Shown piece by piece: positions 1 through 6,334 of a stretch of 13,363 nt of DNA. The first letter of the stretch is position 1. The number at the start of each line of letters is the position of its first letter. The translations under genes were made by a program, and so were the position numbers. Below the pieces are notes generated by a model, which saw only the letters and a program-made list of their open reading frames with translations, searched no databases and was not told where the DNA came from. Source of the DNA: Candidatus Symbiothrix sp. (lineage in GTDB: Bacteria > Bacteroidota > Bacteroidia > Bacteroidales > Azobacteroidaceae); contig JAITXK010000020.1 in the NCBI GenBank assembly GCA_031284765.1, positions 1 to 13,363 of the forward strand, read 5' to 3'.

Positions 1-122
1 GCATTCAGCACCAATTCCAACGAAATCAGAATTGCAATCATGTTTTTGCGTGTAATGAATCCGTAAATCCCGATGAAGAACATCAGGGTGCTGATTATCA
101 AATAATATTCCATTGGTATCAT
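1..122 (-). CDS. nuoK: NADH-quinone oxidoreductase subunit K, N-terminal part (cut by window edge)
   Basis: Small membrane subunit of respiratory complex I, part of the proton-pumping arm next to NuoJ and NuoL. Only the first 40 codons are in the window, followed by two bases of the next. The frame begins MIPMEYYLII and covers the first transmembrane helix, then a short TRKN loop and the start of the second helix. Glu36 (in SLELVLN) falls at the position of the membrane glutamate known to be essential in E. coli NuoK. A second ATG lies three codons in (113), so the exact start is not certain; 122 is preferred because it begins four bases after the nuoJ stop, in keeping with the tight operon. 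The rest of nuoK, and presumably nuoL, nuoM and nuoN, lie beyond position 1. Confidence 0.93.
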   Translation of the reverse strand, partial: MIPMEYYLIISTLMFFIGIYGFITRKNMIAILISLELVLN

Positions 123-126
123 AAGC

Positions 127-648
127 CTATTTTTTTCTTGCAATTAATATTCCCCCGATGATGCAGGCCAACAACAGCAAACTCAATACCTCGAAAGGCA
201 AGATGTATTGGTATTTTTCCGTACCCATCAAAGCGTTTCCAATCACTTGCATATTGATTTCTTGGTCGCCATCCATGCTTGTATTGCCTGAATACACGAA
301 TTGGTGTTTCAACAATGCAAAAGCGGTTATTGCAATTCCTGCTATCGCTGCCAATCCACCGAAAACGTATTTGCGCGTTTGGTGTTTTTGCAAAATATCT
401 CCCTTGGCGTTCGTCAGGAAGATGGCAAAAATGAATAAAATCACCACACCTCCCGCATACACCGAAATCTGAACGGCTGCCAGGAAATGGTAATTCAACA
501 ACAAATAAAACCCTGCCGTGCAAATCAATACCAATAAAAGGTAAGTCGCCGAACGCAACAAACTTTTGGACGATACTGCCAAGACCGACAAGACTAAACT
601 TGCCACGCCCAAGCAGATAAAGATTATTAAATTAATTATCGGATCCAT
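127..648 (-). CDS. nuoJ: NADH-quinone oxidoreductase subunit J
   Basis: Membrane subunit of complex I, 173 residues. It is strongly hydrophobic, with about five predicted membrane segments (near residues 3-25, 33-52, 60-79, 94-112 and 147-168). The third carries the family's YAGGVVILF motif (residues 64-72), the helix whose pi-bulge takes part in coupling quinone chemistry to proton movement in known complex I structures. The C-terminus is a short basic tail, ARKK. The ATG at 648 lies three bases after the nuoI stop, and the stop is four bases before nuoK, so the gene is co-transcribed. Order and length are as expected for the family; nothing odd was seen. Confidence 0.95.
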   Translation of the reverse strand: MDPIINLIIFICLGVASLVLSVLAVSSKSLLRSATYLLLVLICTAGFYLLLNYHFLAAVQISVYAGGVVILFIFAIFLTNAKGDILQKHQTRKYVFGGLAAIAGIAITAFALLKHQFVYSGNTSMDGDQEINMQVIGNALMGTEKYQYILPFEVLSLLLLACIIGGILIARKK

Positions 649-651
649 ATC

Positions 652-1116
652 TTATTTTTCTTTTTTCATTAATTTGGAACCTTCCCTATTCAATTGTTCC
701 TGCAATTTCCTGCGCGTAAACACCGCATGCTCGAAATTCGTAGTCCACTCAATCGCATCTTGCGGACAGGATGTAGTACAAATCGAGCAAAAGATGCAAC
801 TGCCAATGTCGTACAGATATCTGTCCAGCACCTTTTTTTCTTTGCCTGTTGCTTCGTCCACTTCTTTTTTGCTAAGCACTTCGATAGTTCCGTTCGGACA
901 ATTCATCTGACAGATACCGCAAGCCGTACATTTATGTTCGTTGGCTTCGTTGTGAGGCATTATCAACTGTCCGCGCATCCGCTCGTGAGGAAAAACTTTT
1001 CCTCTGTTTTCAGGGTATTGTTCCGTCACTTTGGGGCGAATGAAATTAAGCATGGTAATATACATCCCTTGCATCAAATGCCAAATACCTAATATTATGC
1101 TTTTTATATGATTCAT
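652..1116 (-). CDS. nuoI: NADH-quinone oxidoreductase subunit I, 2x[4Fe-4S] ferredoxin-like subunit
   Basis: Peripheral iron-sulfur subunit of complex I that passes electrons through clusters N6a and N6b toward NuoB. Two classical CxxCxxCxxxCP motifs are visible: CTACGICQMNCP (Cys 63, 66, 69, 73 in the 154-residue protein) and CIFCSICTTSCP (Cys 107, 110, 113, 117). In each, the fourth cysteine serves the other cluster, as in bacterial ferredoxins. The N-terminus (IKSIILGIWHLMQGM) is the amphipathic helix that lies along the membrane. I chose the ATG at 1116 because it overlaps the nuoH stop as ATGA; the longer frame starts at a TTG (1137) and would overlap nuoH by 25 bases. The basic C-terminal tail, rich in Lys and Arg, is ordinary. 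Confidence 0.95.
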   Translation of the reverse strand: MNHIKSIILGIWHLMQGMYITMLNFIRPKVTEQYPENRGKVFPHERMRGQLIMPHNEANEHKCTACGICQMNCPNGTIEVLSKKEVDEATGKEKKVLDRYLYDIGSCIFCSICTTSCPQDAIEWTTNFEHAVFTRRKLQEQLNREGSKLMKKEK

Positions 1117-2186
1117 AAGTCTATGTAAATTATCCAAAGAGCCATTAATATAATGTTAATCAAACTGATGGGCATCAGCACTTTCCATTCCAATTTCAAT
1201 AATTGGTCGATTCGTAAACGGGGCATTGTCCATCGTACCCATAAAGCTAAAAATACGCAAGCGAATGTTTTAGCAAAAAACCATAAAACAGGAGGAATGT
1301 AGTCCATCACTCCGTTAAAACCGTCCCAACCCGGAATATGCAAAGGCATCCAACCTCCTAAAAACAAGGTGGTAGCAATAGCCGCAATGATAAACATATT
1401 CAGATATTCCGCCAAATAGAAGAACCCGAATTGAATCCCCGAATATTCGGTGTGATAACCTGCCGTCAATTCCGATTCGGCTTCCGGTAAGTCGAAAGGT
1501 CCGCGATTGGTTTCTGCATGACCCGCTATCAAATAAATGACGAAAGCGATAATTGCAGGAATACCGCCGCGGAAGATATTCCACGCCGTTGTCTGTTGCT
1601 CCACAATGGTGGAAAGTTGCATCGTTCCCGACAACATTACGATGGTCATCAATGCCAATCCGCACGACAACTCGTAGGAAATCAATTGCGCCCCCGAACG
1701 CATTGCACCAATCATCGTATATTTGTTGTTGGATGACCAGCCGGCTAATAATATCCCAACCACTCCCAACGAGGAAATCGCCAGCAAGTAAAACACGCCG
1801 ACATTGAAATCAACTACGTGCAAACCTTTGTCGAACGGAATCGCCCCAAACGTACAGATGGAAGCTATAATCACTAAATATGCCGCCAAACGGAACAAAC
1901 GCGGATCCACTTTGTTGATTTTGATTAACTCCTTCAACAGAATTTTAATCATATCCGCCACTGATTGGAATACACCAAACGGCCCTACGCGAGTCGGCCC
2001 TAAACGACATTGAAAGAAAGCACAGACTTTCCGCTCTACATAAATAAGGATAAGCGCCAGCACCGCATAGACGGTTAAAATGGCTATGCCTATCAGGACA
2101 AACTCAATGAATAATGCCCATCCATCCGGTAAATAGGTGCGGAGCAATTCATCTATCCAATTGGTTACAACACTAAAATGAAACAT
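1113..2186 (-). CDS. nuoH: NADH-quinone oxidoreductase subunit H
   Basis: Membrane subunit of complex I (357 residues) that forms much of the quinone-binding chamber together with NuoB and NuoD. Family motifs are clear: YVERKVCAFFQCRLGPTRVG around residues 49-68, and the acidic loop ETNRGPFDLPEAESELTAGY at about 225-244, followed by HTEYSG. About eight hydrophobic helices are spread through the chain. The ATG at 2186 follows a 104-base gap after nuoCD that contains a palindromic repeat, the only real spacing in this part of the operon. The stop overlaps the nuoI start (ATGA), suggesting translational coupling. In many bacteria nuoE, nuoF and nuoG sit between nuoD and nuoH; here they are absent. 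Confidence 0.96.
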   Translation of the reverse strand: MFHFSVVTNWIDELLRTYLPDGWALFIEFVLIGIAILTVYAVLALILIYVERKVCAFFQCRLGPTRVGPFGVFQSVADMIKILLKELIKINKVDPRLFRLAAYLVIIASICTFGAIPFDKGLHVVDFNVGVFYLLAISSLGVVGILLAGWSSNNKYTMIGAMRSGAQLISYELSCGLALMTIVMLSGTMQLSTIVEQQTTAWNIFRGGIPAIIAFVIYLIAGHAETNRGPFDLPEAESELTAGYHTEYSGIQFGFFYLAEYLNMFIIAAIATTLFLGGWMPLHIPGWDGFNGVMDYIPPVLWFFAKTFACVFLALWVRWTMPRLRIDQLLKLEWKVLMPISLINIILMALWIIYIDL

Positions 2187-2210
2187 ACTGTCTTTTTAAT
2201 TATTCTTAGT

Positions 2211-2286
2211 CGTCATTGCGAGGACAAAGTCCGAAGCAATCAAGTCTGGATTGCTTCCTGCTTCGTTCCTCGCAGTCGCAATGACG
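2211..2286. repeat. Palindromic REP-like intergenic element between nuoCD and nuoH
   Basis: The 76 bases form an imperfect inverted repeat. The left end CGTCATTGCGAGG is matched by CCTCGC plus GCAATGACG at the right end, and an inner pair, GAAGCAATC and GATTGCTTC, flanks a short loop (AAGTCTG). The arms differ mainly by a few inserted bases. It fills almost the whole nuoCD-nuoH gap and would form a long stem-loop in the nuo mRNA. The outer CGTCATTGCGAGG and inner GAAGCAATC words resemble short palindromes I have seen scattered between genes in many bacterial genomes. That it is multi-copy here is inferred and cannot be tested from one window. Confidence 0.75.
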
Positions 2287-2290
2287 TGCA

Positions 2291-3928
2291 TTATCTGTCA
2301 ATACACGGTACAACATAATCCAACGAACCACCCAACATAATCAAATCCGCCACTTTTGTGCCTACGGCAATGTATTTCAGCGTATTAACCAAAGTCATAC
2401 ACGGCGAGCGGAATTTCACACGATAGGGGAACTTATCTCCTTTACTATTGATATACACATCAAATTCACCACGAGCGCCTTCCACCCGTTGATGAAATTC
2501 TCCTTCGGGCAATTTGATAACCGCCTTGGTTTTTGCGGCATAATTTCCTCCCGGAATGTTGTCTATCAATTGTTCAATAATGCGCAACGATTCTTCTATT
2601 TCGTCCAAACGGATAATGTAACGGTCAAAAGTCAAACCGTCGGAACGAAGCACTTCCTTGAAATCGGCTTGGCGGTAGGCAGCGTAAGGCTCAATCTTGC
2701 GCACATCATTACTCCAACCCGAAGCGCGTCCCGTGGGGCCTGTAGCGCCTAACGAAATCGCTTGTTCTTTGCTCAAATAACCTACTCCTTCCATACGTCC
2801 GCGGGCAATGGGGTTGCCGGTAAACAGCAAGTGATGCTCTTTCAACATTTTACGCATATAAGGAATAAATTCTTTGACTTTCTTTTGGAAATTCGGATGA
2901 ATATCGTTCATCACACCACCGATAACGCTGTAATTCGCCATCAGCCGGCCGCCGCAAGTTTCTTCAAAAATATCCATGATTTTCTCGCGGTCGCGCATGC
3001 CGTAAACGAAGGCCGTAATCGAACCCATATCCATCGCCATACAGCCCCAACCCAAAAGGTGGGAAGCGATGCGGGTTAATTCGTCAATAATCGTCCGGAT
3101 ATAATGAGCACGCTCGGGAACTTCCAATTCCAAGCCTTTTTCAACCGCCAAACAAAAGCCATGGCGGGAAATCGTGCCCGAAAGATAATCCAAACGGTCG
3201 GTCAAGTGTGGAATTTGCGGATAAGTGTATGCTTCGCACATTTTCTCAATACCACGGTGGATATAGCCGAAATTCGGATCTACTTTCTTGATCATTTCAC
3301 CGTCCAACGATACGCGCAAATGTAATACACCGTGCGTAGCGGGGTGCTGAGGTCCGAAATTGACTACATAATCTTCTTCTTCAAACAGTTTGCGGTGTTG
3401 TTCCAAGCGCTCGCCTTCCAAATTGATTTCCGTGAAAGGCATGTCTTCCATGTCATTCAAATCCTCGTTGTCCAGCGGAATGGGATTCAGTTCGGGATTG
3501 GCATCGTAATCTTTCCGTAAAGGATAGCCTTTCCAATCCTGACGAAGGAATAAACGACGCATATCGGGATTATTCACAAACGTAATGCCTAAAAAATCAT
3601 GCACTTCACGTTCATACAAATCCGCCGACAGCCACAAATCATGCACCGAATCAATTTCGGGAGTTTCGCGGTCGTCCGTTTGCGTTTTTAAGGTAATAAT
3701 ATAGGAAGGGAAGGTCGTCGAAGACAAATAATAAATTACACCCAAGCTATCGGTATAATCCATTCCAATAATATCGGTCAAGAAATCGAACGATAGTTTG
3801 GGATTGTTTTTCAACCATTCCGCCGTTTCGCGCAGTTTGTCTTTTGGAACGGAAACCGAATAGGTTTTCTCTTTTTGTTCTATGCCGGCAAAAGGAAGTT
3901 GAGCTAACAATTCATCAATCACTTTCAT
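2291..3928 (-). CDS. nuoCD: Fused NADH-quinone oxidoreductase subunits C and D
   Basis: A single 545-residue protein joining NuoC (about residues 1-141) and NuoD (about 188-545), both in the peripheral arm of complex I. The NuoC part has the 30-kDa signature YEREVHDFLGI (105-115) followed by GYPLRKDY (134-141). The linker (142-187) is acidic and probably flexible. The NuoD part opens with VNFGPQHPATHGVL (189-202), then YIHRGIEK (222-229) and DRLDYLS (244-250), and ends DYVVPCIDR; the HPATHG loop helps shape the quinone pocket. C-D fusion is known from E. coli and Bacteroidetes. The start ATG (3928) overlaps the nuoB stop as ATGA. The gene is followed by the palindromic repeat and then nuoH, not by nuoEFG. 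Confidence 0.96.
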   Translation of the reverse strand: MKVIDELLAQLPFAGIEQKEKTYSVSVPKDKLRETAEWLKNNPKLSFDFLTDIIGMDYTDSLGVIYYLSSTTFPSYIITLKTQTDDRETPEIDSVHDLWLSADLYEREVHDFLGITFVNNPDMRRLFLRQDWKGYPLRKDYDANPELNPIPLDNEDLNDMEDMPFTEINLEGERLEQHRKLFEEEDYVVNFGPQHPATHGVLHLRVSLDGEMIKKVDPNFGYIHRGIEKMCEAYTYPQIPHLTDRLDYLSGTISRHGFCLAVEKGLELEVPERAHYIRTIIDELTRIASHLLGWGCMAMDMGSITAFVYGMRDREKIMDIFEETCGGRLMANYSVIGGVMNDIHPNFQKKVKEFIPYMRKMLKEHHLLFTGNPIARGRMEGVGYLSKEQAISLGATGPTGRASGWSNDVRKIEPYAAYRQADFKEVLRSDGLTFDRYIIRLDEIEESLRIIEQLIDNIPGGNYAAKTKAVIKLPEGEFHQRVEGARGEFDVYINSKGDKFPYRVKFRSPCMTLVNTLKYIAVGTKVADLIMLGGSLDYVVPCIDR

Positions 3929-4551
3929 TGTTCGCCTCCTTTCTCTGTTTCTTTACTGTTCTTCAAGTCGTCTGCGGCTGCTACTATCGGTTGCTTCGGC
4001 AAGCGGAAAAATTCCTGCATCTTTATCTTTCTTGCCAACTGCATCATGCCGTAAATCATCGCATCGGGGCGGGGCGGACAGCCGGGAATATATACATCTA
4101 CGGGAATAATTTTATCAACTCCCATGACCGTGTGATACGAAGTTTTGAACGGCCCACCGCTGATGGCGCAACTTCCGAAAGCCATCACATATTTAGGTTC
4201 TGCCATTTGGTCATAGAGGCGTTTCAATACAGGAGCCATTTTGTGGACAATCGTACCGCAACAAAAAACCACGTCAGCCTGACGTGGACTATTGCGGGTA
4301 ACTTCCCAACCAAAACGTGCAAAATCGTACCGTGCCGCGCCCAAGCACATAAACTCAATACCACAGCAACTGGTAGCGAATGTGAGTGGCCAAACCGAAT
4401 TGGAACGTCCCCAATTAATCAGGTCGTCCAATTTGGCGATTGCGATATTCACGCCGTTAGCACGCAGTTCTTTTACATATTCATCGAGGTATTCATTGTC
4501 TTTGAAATCCCCGGTTTGCATGTTTTTGATTTTAATACCTTTTACTTCCAT
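3925..4551 (-). CDS. nuoB: NADH-quinone oxidoreductase subunit B
   Basis: Peripheral complex I subunit (208 residues) holding the terminal [4Fe-4S] cluster N2, which reduces quinone. The four expected ligands are present: the adjacent pair Cys62-Cys63 (TSCCGIEF), Cys128 (GSCAISGG) and Cys158 (PGCPPRP). An extra CysCys pair at 97-98 (VVFCCGT) is not a cluster ligand in the known family. The start is ATG 4551 (MEVKGIKI). The frame stays open for 73 more codons upstream, but that stretch is only the antisense-free overlap with nuoA read in another frame, so the longer version is rejected. The start overlaps the end of nuoA by 10 bases and the stop overlaps the nuoCD start, so translation is likely coupled. 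The Lys/Glu-rich C-terminal tail is not conserved. Confidence 0.95.
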   Translation of the reverse strand: MEVKGIKIKNMQTGDFKDNEYLDEYVKELRANGVNIAIAKLDDLINWGRSNSVWPLTFATSCCGIEFMCLGAARYDFARFGWEVTRNSPRQADVVFCCGTIVHKMAPVLKRLYDQMAEPKYVMAFGSCAISGGPFKTSYHTVMGVDKIIPVDVYIPGCPPRPDAMIYGMMQLARKIKMQEFFRLPKQPIVAAADDLKNSKETEKGGEQ

Positions 4552-4895
4552 TGCAAAGCTCCTTTCTTCCAGGCGTAAGCCAAACCTAAGGTCAGGATGA
4601 CAAAAAAGAATGCCATACAAGCCAAGCCTTGCGTACCCAAATCGCGCATGATCGTTGCCCACGGAAACAACAAAACGGTTTCTACGTCGAATACCAAATA
4701 CAAAATAGCAAAAAGATAATATCCTACTTTGAACTGCATCCACGAAGTGCCGCGGGTAGGAATACCGCACTCATACGGCTCTCCTTTCAAGGGATTATTG
4801 GATTTCGGCGCCAACAGCCATGCGATCAGCAAGGCGGCTACTACCATAATGATTGCCGTTAATAAAACGACCAAAAATAATGCGGAATTACTCAT
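4542..4895 (-). CDS. nuoA: NADH-quinone oxidoreductase subunit A, first gene of the operon
   Basis: Small membrane subunit of complex I (117 residues) at the junction of the membrane and peripheral arms, beside NuoH and NuoJ. Three transmembrane helices are evident (about 5-29, 58-79 and 90-108). The loop after the first contains PYECG (Cys43, the flexible loop over the quinone cavity). The second has FKVGYYLFA followed by FDVETVLLFPWA (69-80), with the conserved acidic Asp70 and Glu72. It begins at ATG 4895 and is preceded by a Bacteroidetes-type promoter, so it is the likely first gene of the nuo transcript. Its last 10 bases overlap nuoB. Confidence 0.95.
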   Translation of the reverse strand: MSNSALFLVVLLTAIIMVVAALLIAWLLAPKSNNPLKGEPYECGIPTRGTSWMQFKVGYYLFAILYLVFDVETVLLFPWATIMRDLGTQGLACMAFFFVILTLGLAYAWKKGALQWK

Positions 4896-4944
4896 AAGAG
4901 TGACAATTGTTAATATAAATCAGTCCCATTTTTTAATTAGAGGA

Positions 4945-4976
4945 CAAAAGTATAAACAATTTACATGCGAAACAAA
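4945..4976 (-). promoter_or_regulatory. Predicted Bacteroidetes-type promoter of the nuo operon
   Basis: On the minus strand a TTTG (4976-4973) is followed after 20 bases by TACTTTTG (4952-4945). This matches the Bacteroidetes primary sigma consensus, TTTG or TTG at -33 and TAnnTTTG at -7 with 19-21 bases between. Transcription would begin near 4938, leaving a leader of about 43 bases before the nuoA ATG. Predicted from sequence only. Confidence 0.6.
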
Positions 4977-5044
4977 AAAAATTTAGGTAATATTTCGTTT
5001 TTTCAAATTTTCAAAACGCACAGCGCATAATTAAATATTTTACT

Positions 5045-5052
5045 TACCTTTG
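5045..5052 (+). promoter_or_regulatory. Predicted -7 element of the serine palmitoyltransferase promoter
   Basis: TACCTTTG matches the Bacteroidetes -7 consensus TAnnTTTG. No clear TTG is found 19-21 bases upstream, so the -33 half is weak or absent. A transcript from about 5059 would have a leader of some 75 bases before the ATG at 5135, containing a short upstream frame (5109-5138). The region 4896-5134 therefore holds two divergent promoters, for nuoA and for this gene. Confidence 0.42.
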
Positions 5053-5108
5053 TGCCCGATTTTTGTTGAAACCACCTGAGACAAAAAGGCAAAAAAGCAA
5101 TAATACAA

Positions 5109-5138
5109 ATGAATGTGAACTTAATTGTATTAGTATGA
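5109..5138 (+). CDS. Candidate nine-codon upstream frame overlapping the spt start
   Basis: ATG at 5109 opens a short frame encoding MNVNLIVLV that ends in TGA at 5136-5138. Its stop overlaps the serine palmitoyltransferase ATG (5135-5137) in the arrangement ATGA, which is typical of translational coupling. It lies in the predicted leader, in a different frame from the main gene. There is no evidence that it is translated; a frame this short can arise by chance, and it has no recognisable leader-peptide codon bias. Confidence 0.25.
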   Translation: MNVNLIVLV

Positions 5139-6334
5139 ACTTATTAGTTGAAAAACTTTCCGCAGGTAAAATTATAGAAACAGCGCAGCATGCGAAAGAG
5201 TTAGGTATATATCCGTATTTCAGAGTTATTGAAAGCGATCAGGATACGGAAGTTACGATAAATGGGAAAAAAGTATTGATGTTTGGTTCTAATGCCTATT
5301 TAGGCCTTACCAATCATCCCAAAGTAAAAAAGGCAGCGATTCAAGCCATAGAGAAATACGGTACAGGTATGGCCGGAAGTCGTTATCTCAATGGCACGTT
5401 GGACATTCATGTTGCATTGGAAAAAAAGATTGCGGAATTTTTAGGCAAAGAGGATGCCATTATTTATTCCACCGGTTTTCAAGTAAATCTGGGTGTGATT
5501 TCTTGTTTGACAGGCCGCGAAGATTACATCCTTTGGGACGAATTAGACCATGCTTCCATCATCGAAGGACATCGTTTATCATTCTCGCAAAAGTTGAAGT
5601 TTCGTCACAACGATATGAATTCGTTGGAGCAGCAACTCCAAAAATGCGCACCGGATAAAATCAAATTGATTGTAGTCGATGGCGTTTTCAGTATGGAAGG
5701 CGATGTGACCAATCTCCCCGAAATTATACGTCTGGCAAAAAAATACAACGCCAATGTGATGGTGGATGAAGCGCACGGATTAGGCGTTTTAGGCAATCAG
5801 GGGCGAGGTGTTTGCGACCATTTCGGACTCTTGCCCGAAGTCGATTTGGTGATGGCTACATTCAGCAAATCGTTGGCATCTATCGGCGGATTTATTGCCG
5901 GCTCAAAACCGGTAATCAATTATATACGCCACACTTCACGCGCCTATATTTTCAGCGCAAGCAATACGCCGGCGGCTACGGCAGCAGCATCTGCGGCGAT
6001 GGATATTATGATAGACGAGCCGGAACGAATTCAACATTTATGGGATTTAACCCATTATGCACTCAAATGTTTCCGCGATATGGGTTGTGAAATCGGCAAT
6101 ACCTCTACCCCGATTATTCCGCTGTTTATTCGTGATAATGACATGACTTTTTCCATTACGAAAAATTTATTTGAACAAGGCGTATTTGTCAATCCGGTGG
6201 TGGCGCCGGCTGTAGCTCCCACCGACACGCTGATTCGCTTTTCGTTGATGGCTACCCATACATTCGAACAATTGGATTGTGCTTTGGAAAAGATAGAAAA
6301 ATGTCTCCGTCAAGCAGGAGCGTTGCCTTCGTAA
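5135..6334 (+). CDS. spt: Serine palmitoyltransferase (alpha-oxoamine synthase family)
   Basis: PLP enzyme of 399 residues that condenses L-serine with a long-chain acyl-CoA to 3-ketosphinganine, the first step of sphingolipid synthesis; the bacterial enzyme is soluble. Family features are clear: FGSNAYLGL (50-58), GTGMAGSRYLNGT (76-88), DHAS with the cofactor-stacking His139, DEAHGLG (211-217), and the Schiff-base lysine Lys245 in TFSKSLASIGGF. The start is ATG 5135 (MNLLVEKL); the frame extends 24 codons upstream only to a TTG, and that part looks like leader. The close relatives 8-amino-7-oxononanoate synthase and 2-amino-3-ketobutyrate ligase share the fold. I favour serine palmitoyltransferase from its overall resemblance to the Bacteroides enzyme (for example FGSNAY and FSMEGD) and because no biotin or threonine genes are adjacent. 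It converges on dnaX with no base between the stops. Confidence 0.85.
   Translation: MNLLVEKLSAGKIIETAQHAKELGIYPYFRVIESDQDTEVTINGKKVLMFGSNAYLGLTNHPKVKKAAIQAIEKYGTGMAGSRYLNGTLDIHVALEKKIAEFLGKEDAIIYSTGFQVNLGVISCLTGREDYILWDELDHASIIEGHRLSFSQKLKFRHNDMNSLEQQLQKCAPDKIKLIVVDGVFSMEGDVTNLPEIIRLAKKYNANVMVDEAHGLGVLGNQGRGVCDHFGLLPEVDLVMATFSKSLASIGGFIAGSKPVINYIRHTSRAYIFSASNTPAATAAASAAMDIMIDEPERIQHLWDLTHYALKCFRDMGCEIGNTSTPIIPLFIRDNDMTFSITKNLFEQGVFVNPVVAPAVAPTDTLIRFSLMATHTFEQLDCALEKIEKCLRQAGALPS

Noticed and set aside
1117..1137. Longer nuoI starting at TTG 1137
   Set aside because: It would overlap nuoH by 25 bases and use a rare start, whereas ATG 1116 forms an ATGA junction with the nuoH stop.
2211..2286. 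The nuoCD-nuoH palindrome as an intrinsic terminator
   Set aside because: No T-run follows the stem on the minus strand in the direction of nuo transcription, and nuoH continues the same operon; it fits a repeat better.
3844..4578. 244-codon open frame on the plus strand
   Set aside because: It lies fully antisense to nuoB and the start of nuoCD, both confirmed by family motifs. The translation is low-complexity (many Phe, His and Cys) and shows no domain; a shadow frame.
4552..4770. 73-codon N-terminal extension of nuoB
   Set aside because: It overlaps nuoA in another frame and has no resemblance to NuoB; the family start fits ATG 4551 and the 208-residue length.
5063..5134. 24-codon N-terminal extension of the serine palmitoyltransferase from a TTG
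   Set aside because: The extra residues (Lys/Asn/Thr-rich) do not fit the family, and the TTG would lie only a few bases from the predicted transcription start.
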